From Acetobacter sp. DsW_063 (GTDB lineage Bacteria > Pseudomonadota > Alphaproteobacteria > Acetobacterales > Acetobacteraceae), in contig NZ_JOPL01000009.1 in NCBI RefSeq assembly GCF_002153745.1, positions 1 to 64,000 of the forward strand: a DNA stretch of 64,000 nucleotides, read 5' to 3'. A program made the position numbers and the translations under genes. The notes below the pieces were generated by a model, which searched no databases, was not told the DNA's origin, and saw nothing but the letters and a program-made list of their open reading frames with translations. The first letter of the stretch is position 1; each line of letters starts with the position of its first letter. Below, in pieces: positions 9,701 to 17,357 of this stretch.

Positions 9701-10615
9701 ATGACTGTCACGCGCCGGCGGCACGCGACCGAGCTTGAGACCATCGCAGTGACCGTTCGCGAGGCGTCCGTCGAGGCGTATGAGAGCGCCATCGGCATGA
9801 TCTGCACGACTGTCGGCATATTCGAAGTCGACGAGGCTGAACGCTTCTGGCGCGTCGAGGGCGTGAAGGACGTGGGGTATGGCGAAGAGGAACTCGCGTC
9901 GGCTCTGGCGATCGCGGCGCTGACCAGCGGTGAAGACGCCACGCTGGAGCGGACGCGTACCGAGACTGAAGGGTGGCTGGCGCGCACCTATGAATCCTTC
10001 CCAGCCCAACCGGTGGGAAACCGTTTCCTTGTGCAGGGGTCGCACCTCGATACGGCCCCGGAGGCCGGGCGCATCACCATCACGCTCGACGCGGGTGTCG
10101 CCTTCGGGTCGGGAGAGCACGGCTCCACGCGCGGGTGTCTTCGCGCACTGGAACTGATCGCATATCGCAAACCTCGCCGCATTCTCGATCTTGGTTGCGG
10201 TTCCGGCATCCTCGCCATGGGCGCCGCCGCGCTGCTAAAACGGCCAGTTCTGGCGACGGACATTGATCCGTGGTCGGTGCGCGTCTCGGCGGAAAACGCG
10301 GTGCGCAACCAGTTGTCACGCCGCGTCACCTGCCGCCTCGGCAATGGGTGGTCCACCCCAGCGATCCGCCACGCGGCGCCATACGATCTGGTGTTCGCCA
10401 ACATCCTCGCCCGCCCGCTGTGCCTGATGGCCCATAGCCTGGCGGCCAATCTGGCGCCCGGCGGCACCGCCATTCTCGCCGGGTTGCTGAACAAGCAGGT
10501 CCGCATGGTGCTCGCCGCTCATCGGCGACAGGGGCTGGTTCTTGAGAAACACCTGCGCGAGGGCGACTGGGGCACGCTGATCCTCCGCAAACCCTATGGC
10601 AGGAAACCCCGATGA
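9701..10615 (+). CDS. prmA: Ribosomal protein L11 methyltransferase
   Basis: A 304-residue SAM-dependent methyltransferase that methylates ribosomal protein L11. ATG 9701 is chosen because AAGGAG lies 6 nt upstream; a longer frame from 9671 lacks a ribosome-binding site. Features are the N-terminal L11-recognition domain (about 1-100), motif I ILDLGCGSGILAMGAA, ATDIDPWSVRVSAENA, and the NILARPL motif of the family (NPPY-type position). TLDAGVAFGSGEHGST is a strong PrmA signature. The stop overlaps the start of the following acetyltransferase gene (ATGA), so it forms a coupled three-gene set with the acetyltransferase and tag. Confidence 0.95.
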   Translation: MTVTRRRHATELETIAVTVREASVEAYESAIGMICTTVGIFEVDEAERFWRVEGVKDVGYGEEELASALAIAALTSGEDATLERTRTETEGWLARTYESFPAQPVGNRFLVQGSHLDTAPEAGRITITLDAGVAFGSGEHGSTRGCLRALELIAYRKPRRILDLGCGSGILAMGAAALLKRPVLATDIDPWSVRVSAENAVRNQLSRRVTCRLGNGWSTPAIRHAAPYDLVFANILARPLCLMAHSLAANLAPGGTAILAGLLNKQVRMVLAAHRRQGLVLEKHLREGDWGTLILRKPYGRKPR

Positions 10616-11115
10616 CCGTCACGACGCGACCAGCGACGACCGAGGATGTCGCCGACATCCTGTGGCTGACCAATCAGGCGATCAACGAGACGACCGCCAT
10701 ATGGGTCTCCACGCCGATGACGTTGGAACAACGTCTCTCCTGGTTCGAACAGCGACAGCGCGACGGATTTCCTGTAATTATCGCGGAAGAAAACGGAAAA
10801 ACCCTTGGCTTCGCGTCATACGGCGCGTTCCGCCCTTACGAAGGTTACGCCCATACCGTCGAACATTCCGTCTACGTCCACCCGGAATCACAGGGCAAAG
10901 GTGTGGGGCGCACGTTGCTGGAAACGCTGATCGCCGAGGCGCAACGCGCCGGGCTTCACGTCATGGTGGCCGCGATTACTGCGGACAATGCGGCGTCAAT
11001 CGCGCTCCATGAACGCTGCGGCTTCGAACACGCCGGGATAATGCCCGAGGTGGGAACGAAGTTCGGTGGCTGGCTGGATCTTCTGTTCATGTATCGCCGC
11101 CTGTCGACGCCATGA
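10612..11115 (+). CDS. GNAT N-acetyltransferase, phosphinothricin-acetyltransferase-like
   Basis: A 167-residue GNAT-fold enzyme. The acetyl-CoA binding segment is HPESQGKGVGRTLLETLIAEA, preceded by EHSVYVHP, which is typical of the PAT/Bar subfamily. This subfamily acetylates phosphinothricin or, in many bacteria, methionine sulfone/sulfoximine and other amino acid analogues. The terminal AAITADNAASIALHERCGFEHAG is the standard GNAT motif B. The gene overlaps prmA and tag by 4 bp each (ATGA), so co-translation is expected. The true substrate cannot be decided from the sequence. Confidence 0.85.
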   Translation: MTVTTRPATTEDVADILWLTNQAINETTAIWVSTPMTLEQRLSWFEQRQRDGFPVIIAEENGKTLGFASYGAFRPYEGYAHTVEHSVYVHPESQGKGVGRTLLETLIAEAQRAGLHVMVAAITADNAASIALHERCGFEHAGIMPEVGTKFGGWLDLLFMYRRLSTP

Positions 11116-11690
11116 CCACTCCCGCCCCTTTTCGTTGCCGGTGGGCGGAAACGAACGACCTTCTACGCGTCTATCACGACGAGGAGTGGGGTGAGCCGGT
11201 GCGGGACAGCCGGGCGCTATGGGAAACCCTCATGCTCGAAGGGTTTCAGGCGGGGTTGTCGTGGCTCATCGTGCTTCGCCGTCGGGAAACCCTGCGCGCG
11301 GCCTTTCGTGGTTTCGATCCAGAGATCGTAGCGCGCTTCGGGCCTGAGGATGTCGAACACCTGATGGGTGATCCCGGCGTCATCCGCGCGCGGGCGAAGA
11401 TAGAGGCCGCGATCGGCAACGCGCAGGCCTATCTCGCCATGCGCGAGAAAGGCGAGGATTTCGCCGCTTTCACATGGGGCATGGTTCCTGACGCGCCAAT
11501 TGTAAACAGGACGGGTGTCGTCCTTGCCCAGTCGCCCGCGTCCGTTGCTATGTCGAAGGCGTTGAAAGCGCGCGGGTTCCGTTTCGTCGGACCGGTGGTC
11601 GTCTATGCGTGGATGCAGGCCGTGGGCATGGTGGACGACCATGACCCGAACTGCTTTCGCTGCGAAGCGAACCGCGTGAAGCACGCCTAG
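11112..11690 (+). CDS. tag: DNA-3-methyladenine glycosylase I
   Basis: A 192-residue glycosylase that removes 3-methyladenine from alkylated DNA. The N-terminal RCRWAETNDLLRVYHDEEWGEP contains the family signature with the first zinc ligand. The region LMLEGFQAGLSWLIVLRRRE is the helix-hairpin-helix part, and the C-terminal MVDDHDPNCFRC supplies His and Cys zinc ligands. It is the last gene of the prmA-GNAT-tag set. The stop region is followed by a run of seven T (about 11695-11701), which may act as a weak terminator. Confidence 0.95.
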   Translation: MTTPAPFRCRWAETNDLLRVYHDEEWGEPVRDSRALWETLMLEGFQAGLSWLIVLRRRETLRAAFRGFDPEIVARFGPEDVEHLMGDPGVIRARAKIEAAIGNAQAYLAMREKGEDFAAFTWGMVPDAPIVNRTGVVLAQSPASVAMSKALKARGFRFVGPVVVYAWMQAVGMVDDHDPNCFRCEANRVKHA

Positions 11691-11854
11691 GCGCTTTTTT
11701 TCGAAACTATCGCGACCCGACCTGGGCTGTCAGTTCAATAATCCGCCTCAAAACAACGCCCACCGGAACAGCCTGAACCACGCTCCAGACTGCGTGCTAA
11801 CTGGGCACACAGGAAAACATAGCTTACGTCAGCGCAATCCCAAACGAGGCCGTG

Positions 11855-13273
11855 TCACCCATACTGCATGACGACCATCCACCCGCTCCCTCCGTCACCG
11901 CCATTCTGATAAGTTGTGCCCGGAGACACGCAAGCGCCGGAACCGCCCGAACCCAATTCGCCCGCATTACCGGTCTGGCCCGCTCCCGCTTCCTCTCCGC
12001 CACTATAGGGAGAACGATTGCCTCCCATACCGCCATATCCGAAGAAATAATTTTCGGAAATGCCAACAGCAAGCCCAGACTGCCCGCCCTGCCCCTTGGA
12101 CGATACGATAACGGTGACGCCTGATGTCGTAACAACCTGCGGGTTTCCGCCCACGCCCGCACCGCCGATCACTGCCTCTCCGGATCCTGTGCCAATCACG
12201 CCCCCGAAACCGCCGCCGAGCGTTACGAAGCTGCCTATGGACGAAGGACCACCACTGTTACCGCTCATCGCGCCCGCGGAAGACTGCCCGCCCCGACCAC
12301 CGCAACCAAGCGATACGGTCAGGGGAAATGAGACAAGCGACGGGTCGATCGCCAGCAGAGCATAAGCGCCGGCGCCGCCGCCGCCGCCGATCCCCGCCTG
12401 CGTAGCAGTACAGGTCGGGCAACCGCCGCCCCCGCCGCCGCCTGCCGACACAGCGATGATAACCCTCTTGCAGCGCGACTGAACGCTCAGCGAAAATGTA
12501 TTCGCACCGCCCGTCGTCGCAGACGGACCGACATACGACTGAATGCTCAAAAGATTTCCCGAAGCCCACGACCCGACGAAAGCGGTCGTGGCCAGTAAAG
12601 TGGACTGGTCGCCTGCAGTCGGCGTCGGCGCACGCGGCGAACCAGTGAACAACGGCGAGTCTTTTGGCGCCAATTGCGGAATTGTGGGATAAAACAGCGC
12701 ACTATTGGCCAGAGAAATCATGGACTGCGTCACCGCAGTCGCATTCGCAGGCAGCACAACGCTCCAGATCAGAATGCCGCCATCAACCGGGGGCGCTGTC
12801 GTAACCTCCAGAGTAGCGATTGCTGCCCTGATCGTCGCCTGTGAAGCGCCGTCTCCATTCTGTCCCGCAAGTGTCAGACTGTCGTCCGACGCATCGACAT
12901 AACGCAGTAAAGTCGCGTTCGTATCTGCTGATGACAACGATGCAGAAATATAAAACGTCTGGGCTGCGCTCGTAGCGCTGAGCGTGAAGGAGGCTCCGGG
13001 GCTCACATATTGCCGGACAACCTGCGCGCTGTCCGCCGCCATAGATCCATATGCATCAGCGTCAATGACGGCGACTTCGTTGATGTGACCACTCGCAACA
13101 GTAACGACAAGATCCTGCCCGTTGCACGTCGCGGCGAACCCGACGGCAAAAGGCCCCGCCGTTCCGATTGTTGCGCTAAGCGCGTTTCCTATAGCAATTT
13201 CGGCGTTGCGCTGAGCGATAAGCGTGTCAGTATCGGATATCACCTGACCTGGATAAACGATTACGCGATCCAT
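11855..13273 (-). CDS. Phage tail-fibre-like, glycine-rich protein
   Basis: A 472-residue protein with features of prophage tail or collar proteins. ATG 13273 (MDRVIVYPGQ) is chosen because this N-terminus resembles that of Acetobacteraceae prophage proteins; a GTG at 13342 would add a hydrophobic lead of unclear value. The middle has the tail-fibre linker SPLFTGSPRAPTPTAGDQST followed by LLATTAFVG. The last 200 residues are extremely Gly-rich (SAGGGGGGGCP, GGGGGAGAYALL), like adhesin or distal tail tips. No assembly, lysis, capsid or integrase genes are next to it apart from the small HTH gene at 13367-13567. It is likely a phage remnant or a domesticated fibre between tag and pqqE. Confidence 0.7.
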   Translation of the reverse strand: MDRVIVYPGQVISDTDTLIAQRNAEIAIGNALSATIGTAGPFAVGFAATCNGQDLVVTVASGHINEVAVIDADAYGSMAADSAQVVRQYVSPGASFTLSATSAAQTFYISASLSSADTNATLLRYVDASDDSLTLAGQNGDGASQATIRAAIATLEVTTAPPVDGGILIWSVVLPANATAVTQSMISLANSALFYPTIPQLAPKDSPLFTGSPRAPTPTAGDQSTLLATTAFVGSWASGNLLSIQSYVGPSATTGGANTFSLSVQSRCKRVIIAVSAGGGGGGGCPTCTATQAGIGGGGGAGAYALLAIDPSLVSFPLTVSLGCGGRGGQSSAGAMSGNSGGPSSIGSFVTLGGGFGGVIGTGSGEAVIGGAGVGGNPQVVTTSGVTVIVSSKGQGGQSGLAVGISENYFFGYGGMGGNRSPYSGGEEAGAGQTGNAGELGSGGSGACVSPGTTYQNGGDGGSGWMVVMQYG

Positions 13274-13366
13274 GTTATCTTTAAATCCACTATAAAAGGA
13301 AAATTTTATGGAAATCGCGGTTAAGGCCAGCATAACCAGCACCGCAGAAATTCTTGGAAATATTTA

Positions 13367-13567
13367 TTAGCAGTACAGAGGGAGGTTCTTGAAATATTTC
13401 TCGGCCTGAGCAATCTCAATCAGCGTTCTGTCTCCGAACTTGACCGCCGAAATTTTTCCCTCTGCGAGCAACTTGTAGCAAGACGTTCTACCAATACCAA
13501 ATATTTCGCAAAACTGCCTAACGGAACAGTATTTCTTATAAATATCATTGGAAGCAACTTCAATCAT
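13367..13567 (-). CDS. Excisionase/AlpA-like helix-turn-helix protein
   Basis: A small (66 residues) DNA-binding protein. ATG 13567 is preferred because GGAAAGA lies 6 nt upstream; an open frame continues upstream to 13702 but reads unlike protein. The motif YCSVRQFCEIFGIGRTSCYKLLAEGKISAVKFGDRTLI is the winged HTH of the excisionase/MerR-like helix_turn_helix_17 family (given here in parts: YCSVRQFCEIFGIG, then RTSCYKLLAEGK, then ISAVKFGDRTLI). Such proteins accompany integrated elements as directionality factors or regulators. It sits about 94 bp upstream of the tail-like gene on the same strand. No integrase is nearby. Confidence 0.65.
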   Translation of the reverse strand: MIEVASNDIYKKYCSVRQFCEIFGIGRTSCYKLLAEGKISAVKFGDRTLIEIAQAEKYFKNLPLYC

Positions 13568-13939
13568 CTGAATCTTTCCGGTGAAATGAAATGACCGCAA
13601 CCTTCCGGTCGCCCCAAATTCCGCGCACATGTTGCTGACGTTCAGGCAGCGATTATTCTCGAAAAAATCAGCCATGCCCGAAGCGGCCAAACGCGACCGC
13701 ACCTGTATATTGAACGTCCCTAACGGGCAGTGATGAAAAAACGTTCGATAGCGGACAATGCCGGAAACATCCGATCACGTAACCACAGGCGAACGGCGCC
13801 TTGCTGCCCTTGAAAGAAGGCAGCGCCCCCTCAACCGGCCATCAGCAAAGCCACGCCAGCTTTACGCTGCTTCAAACCCAGTTTCGCCGGATGATTCGGC
13901 GATGCTCACAACACGCCACGAAGTCGAGAAATCTCTTTA

Positions 13940-15025
13940 TCAAGATTTATGATTACTCATACGGCGATAAATCAACGGCGCATCGGCGCTCTCGGCGATC
14001 GCGGCGTCGATCAGACCTCTGTCTGGTGAACGGCGACAAACCGGGTCGGTAGCGCTCGCGTCTCCCAACAGGGCAAGAGCCTGACACCGGCAACCACCCC
14101 AGTCTTCCTCTCGCCTGTCGCAGGTGCGACACGGCGCAGGCATCCAGTCTACGCCGCGAAAGCGGTTGAATAGATCAGACTTTGTCCAAATGGATTCGAG
14201 ACTATCCTTAAGAACCGTTGGGAAGCTGACGCCCGGAATCGTTTCCGCGGCGTGACAGGGCAGCACACGACCGGATGGGCTAATGTTGATGAAGCGCTGG
14301 CCCCAGCCACCCATGCATGGCTTGGGCTCGTCCGCATAATAATCCGGCGTGACGAAGTCGATCGCCATCTCCCTGCCGAAGCGCGCTCTCGCGGAAGCGA
14401 CGTCCTTTTCGCTCTGCTCGAGTTGCGCCCGCGTTGGCAAGAGCGTCGCGCGATTCTTCAACCCCCAGCCGTAATACTGCGTGTGAGCGATTTCCACCCG
14501 ACGCGCGCCCAATTCCCCCGCCAGATCGAACATCTGCGGAATACGTTCCACATTCAGACGATGAACAACAAAATTCAATGTCAGCGGCACGCCCTGAGCG
14601 ACAATCACCCGCGCCGCCTCCAGCTTCCGCCCCTGTGCGTTTTTCATGCCCCCGATCAGATCTGCGCCTTCCGGCGTGACGTCCTGAAATGAAAGCTGAA
14701 CATGATCCACGCCCGCATCGACCAGCGGAATGAAAGACGCCTCATCCAGAAGAATACCTGACGTGATCAGGTTCACATACAGACCTGCTTTCGCCGCCCC
14801 TCGCACCAGTTCTGGAAGATCCTTCCGCGCCATTGGCTCGCCACCGGAAAAATGCGCCTGAAGAACACCCAGATCCGCCGCTTCGTTCAGGACACGCATC
14901 CACACATCCGTCGGAAGCTCGTTCCGGACGTTTTCAAGCGCGAGCGGATTGGAGCAATACGGACACTGAAGCGGGCAGCGATGCGTCAGCTCCGCCAGAA
15001 GACTCATAGGAAACGGAATTGTCAT
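13940..15025 (-). CDS. pqqE: PQQ biosynthesis radical-SAM enzyme PqqE
   Basis: A 361-residue radical-SAM protein that makes the Glu-Tyr C-C crosslink in PqqA while PqqA is held by PqqD. The triad CPLQCPYC is near residue 17. A C-terminal SPASM region carries the auxiliary-cluster cysteines (CHAAETIPG, APCRTCDRREEDWGGCRCQA). ATG 15025 overlaps the pqqD stop (ATGA), which favours it over the GTG nine bases upstream. It is the last gene of the pqqABCDE cluster; about 240 bp with nothing recognised separates it from the HTH gene. Confidence 0.97.
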   Translation of the reverse strand: MTIPFPMSLLAELTHRCPLQCPYCSNPLALENVRNELPTDVWMRVLNEAADLGVLQAHFSGGEPMARKDLPELVRGAAKAGLYVNLITSGILLDEASFIPLVDAGVDHVQLSFQDVTPEGADLIGGMKNAQGRKLEAARVIVAQGVPLTLNFVVHRLNVERIPQMFDLAGELGARRVEIAHTQYYGWGLKNRATLLPTRAQLEQSEKDVASARARFGREMAIDFVTPDYYADEPKPCMGGWGQRFINISPSGRVLPCHAAETIPGVSFPTVLKDSLESIWTKSDLFNRFRGVDWMPAPCRTCDRREEDWGGCRCQALALLGDASATDPVCRRSPDRGLIDAAIAESADAPLIYRRMSNHKS

Positions 15026-15306
15026 GATTTGCACACGAGGACCTGACGCGCCGTCAGGTCCTCAACCATGTCGATTACATCACGCGCAATCACGTCTCGA
15101 GGCGCATCGTAAGCCGTCGCCAGAGCGTCAATGATCGCCGCCAGCGTTGCGTCCCCGTCAACGCGCTGAAGAATAGAAGCCGCGATAGTATCGACAATGA
15201 AAGCGCGCTCCGGCGCCTGCACAATCCATTGGTCGCGAACCCTGTCGCGCTGCAAACGAACGCCCCGCAGAAAACCGGGAATTCTGGCCTCCAGATCAGC
15301 GCTCAT
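15022..15306 (-). CDS. pqqD: PQQ biosynthesis peptide chaperone PqqD
   Basis: A 94-residue RiPP-recognition-element protein that binds PqqA and presents it to PqqE. Typical signatures are PGFLRGVRLQRDRVRDQWIVQAPERA and VDGDATLAAIIDALATAYDAPRDVI (quoted as separate short blocks: RGVRLQRDRVRDQW, VQAPERAFI, VDGDATLAAIIDAL). Its length is normal. It lies 9 bp after pqqC and is coupled to pqqE by a 4-bp overlap. It is not fused to pqqC or pqqE, unlike in some methylotrophs. Confidence 0.95.
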   Translation of the reverse strand: MSADLEARIPGFLRGVRLQRDRVRDQWIVQAPERAFIVDTIAASILQRVDGDATLAAIIDALATAYDAPRDVIARDVIDMVEDLTARQVLVCKS

Positions 15307-15315
15307 CGTATGGAC

Positions 15316-16053
15316 TTACCCTGCGTTCGGCGCGAACGCGCCGGGCGGGACCAAGCCAGGCGTCACATACGCATAATCCAGAGCGTCCAGCATCGACCAC
15401 AATACGCCGCACTTGAAGCGCAACGCGTCCATTACCGCCTGCTGCCGCTCGATCGTCCGGGCATGCTCCTTCACATAAAAAAGCGCAAAATCAGAATCAC
15501 GGGGCGCCTGAGTCAGACGCGGCGTGAAATAGGCGAGCGTTTCTTCTGTGATGAAACTGTAATTTCGCAACATCCCCGACACACGTTCGCTGATGATGCT
15601 CGGCGAGAAGAGTTCAGTCAGAGACGACGCAATCGCCTCGAGTGTGGAGCGTTCTCCGACGAAATGGACGTATGCGTCGACAGCGAAACGCGTACCCTGC
15701 AAAAGACCGTCCAGCGACTCAACATAGTTCCTGTCCAACCCCAACCCGTCGGTCAGACGCAGCCAGCGCGCGACGCCGCCCGTTCCGGGCTCCGTGCCGT
15801 CGTGATCTTCGATGCGGCGGCGCCACTCCCGCCTCAACTCAGCAGTCGGCAAACGGGCCAGTAACGTGGCGTCCTTGGCCGGAATACGGGCCTGATAATA
15901 ATACCGGTTGAGCGCCCAGGCCTGCACCTGCGCCTTGCTCAGCTTGCCGTCATGCAGCGCCCGGTGAAACGGATGCAGGTTGTGATAACGTTCGGCGCCG
16001 ATGGCGCGAAGAGCGGCCTCGAGTTCGTCCGGGGTCAGAAGTCTGTCACTCAC
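15316..16053 (-). CDS. pqqC: Pyrroloquinoline-quinone synthase PqqC
   Basis: A 245-residue cofactorless oxidase that performs the final ring closure and eight-electron oxidation of AHQQ to PQQ. Features are HPFHRALHDGKLSKAQVQAWALNRYYYQARIPAKDA near residue 25 (in blocks: HPFHRALHDGKLS, ALNRYYYQARIP), the RIEDHDGTEPGTGG segment, and FTPRLTQAPRDSDFAL towards the end; all match the haem-oxygenase-like TENA fold of PqqC. The start overlaps the pqqB stop (ATGA), giving coupling. Confidence 0.97.
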   Translation of the reverse strand: MSDRLLTPDELEAALRAIGAERYHNLHPFHRALHDGKLSKAQVQAWALNRYYYQARIPAKDATLLARLPTAELRREWRRRIEDHDGTEPGTGGVARWLRLTDGLGLDRNYVESLDGLLQGTRFAVDAYVHFVGERSTLEAIASSLTELFSPSIISERVSGMLRNYSFITEETLAYFTPRLTQAPRDSDFALFYVKEHARTIERQQAVMDALRFKCGVLWSMLDALDYAYVTPGLVPPGAFAPNAG

Positions 16054-16952
16054 AACTCGATCCTCATGCCATCAAAAGCCACGTCCCAACCATCGCTTTC
16101 CACTTGCGTCCGTTCAGGCGAGTCCGCAAGCAGGATGGGATTCGAATTGTTGATGTGGACAAAAACCTTGCGTTTCACATCGAGATCACTGAAGGCGTCG
16201 ATCACGCCATCCTGTCCACTCACCGACATATGCCCCATACGGCGCCCCGTCTTCTGCCCCAGACCAGCACGGATCATTTCGTCATCCTGCCAAAGCGTGC
16301 CATCGAACATCACAAGGTCCGCGCCCTTGACCCTCTCGCGAAGCGCATCGGTCATACGCGCGCAGCCCGGTATGTAAAACGCCCGAACATCTCCGTCGGT
16401 GATTTCCAGACCGGTCGTCTCGCCATTTTCAACCACGGCCGCCGGATTTTCGCCCTTCTCCGCATAAAGCGGCACTTTCCCCGGAGCCGCGAACAGGCGA
16501 GCTTCTAGGGTCTGCAACGTCAAAGGCTCGTCGAGCGCCATGGCGTGGCGGCCAACGATCTCCCGGCTCAAAGCTTCAAAAATGGGATTTGCGTCGATTT
16601 GTTCAAGAACCTGAGCCGTCGCAAACAGATCAAACGGTTCGCGCTCACGGAGCGTCAACAACCCCGCAATGGTGTCGACCTCCGCGCCAGTCAGAACGAC
16701 GCTGGCGATAGGGGTAGACCGCAGTCCATGCTTCGGCTGCAACTCCCGCGTTGAGTTGATCTGTTGCCGGATATCGGGAGAAGCGTTCACCACATGCCAC
16801 CGCTCTCCATCACCAGAAAAAGCGATTGATGCCTGTGTTCTGGCCGGCGCGGCGGGATCGCCCGATCGCGCACGATTGCAGGGGGAAGCATTGGAGTTCC
16901 ACTGGGGGAAACCGCCTCCGGCGGCAGCGCCGAGCACAATCACTTTAAGCAT
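16050..16952 (-). CDS. pqqB: PQQ biosynthesis metallo-hydrolase PqqB
   Basis: A 300-residue metallo-beta-lactamase-fold protein reported to hydroxylate the crosslinked Glu-Tyr intermediate. The N-terminal LGAAAGGGFPQWN signature is present. The NCNC motif seen in enterobacterial PqqB is NSNASPC here, so the two upstream cysteines are replaced; this is likely a normal variant in this family of bacteria. LTGAEVDTIAGLL and HMSVSGQDGVID supply probable metal-binding positions. The gene begins 78 bp after pqqA, with a stable hairpin in the gap. Confidence 0.95.
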   Translation of the reverse strand: MLKVIVLGAAAGGGFPQWNSNASPCNRARSGDPAAPARTQASIAFSGDGERWHVVNASPDIRQQINSTRELQPKHGLRSTPIASVVLTGAEVDTIAGLLTLREREPFDLFATAQVLEQIDANPIFEALSREIVGRHAMALDEPLTLQTLEARLFAAPGKVPLYAEKGENPAAVVENGETTGLEITDGDVRAFYIPGCARMTDALRERVKGADLVMFDGTLWQDDEMIRAGLGQKTGRRMGHMSVSGQDGVIDAFSDLDVKRKVFVHINNSNPILLADSPERTQVESDGWDVAFDGMRIEL

Positions 16953-16971
16953 GCCGGTGGCTATAAACGTA

Positions 16972-17004
16972 AAACGCCGCCAGCGCGAGGCGCCGACGGC
17001 GTTT
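16972..17004 (-). promoter_or_regulatory. Hairpin between pqqA and pqqB, probable attenuator
   Basis: Arms AAACGCCG and CGGCGTTT enclose a GC-rich loop. On the minus strand the hairpin runs into TTTTACG. It is in the only sizeable gap inside the cluster, directly after the pqqA stop and before pqqB. In other PQQ producers pqqA is made in large excess over pqqB-E through partial termination or processing here. The same role is inferred for this site. Confidence 0.6.
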
Positions 17005-17030
17005 CAAACCTTAAACGCTGTGTTCGGGTC

Positions 17031-17111
17031 TTACTTCTTCTGACCGCAAACATAGCTGTTGATCTCCGCGCCCAGGGGCACTTCGGTGATCTTCGGTGTG
17101 TTCCATGCCAT
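17031..17111 (-). CDS. pqqA: PQQ precursor peptide PqqA
   Basis: This 26-residue ribosomal peptide is the substrate from which PQQ is built. It begins MAWNTPKITE and continues VPLGAEINSY, then VCGQKK. Glu16 and Tyr20, in the conserved E-x-x-x-Y spacing, are the residues that are crosslinked by PqqE and end up in the cofactor. A very strong ribosome-binding site, AAGGAGG, lies 9 nt before the ATG, fitting the high peptide demand. It is the first gene of the cluster and diverges from the M24 peptidase gene across 246 bp, which should hold both promoters. Confidence 0.97.
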   Translation of the reverse strand: MAWNTPKITEVPLGAEINSYVCGQKK

Positions 17112-17357
17112 AGCTGTGATCCTCCTTCGAAGTTAAACTCCAGCGAACTATAATCCGCCGCCTGTCGGCATGGCGTCACGAAGTCGTGAACTCTGTCGAA
17201 TACTCCCCACCCCACACTCAACAACTCACAACACCCTCAACGACAAGACGGTCAGACCCGACACATCGCCACGCCTCTCCCCTTTGCTCTAGGGTCTTGT
17301 CATGGGGCGCTTCCGCGCCTGATCTCGCTTTGCCGTACCAGGAGTTGACCCACCGCC

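Noticed and set aside
13703-13939. Small plus-strand open frames before pqqE
   Set aside because: They have no ribosome-binding site, no recognisable motif, and run into the pqqE antisense strand.
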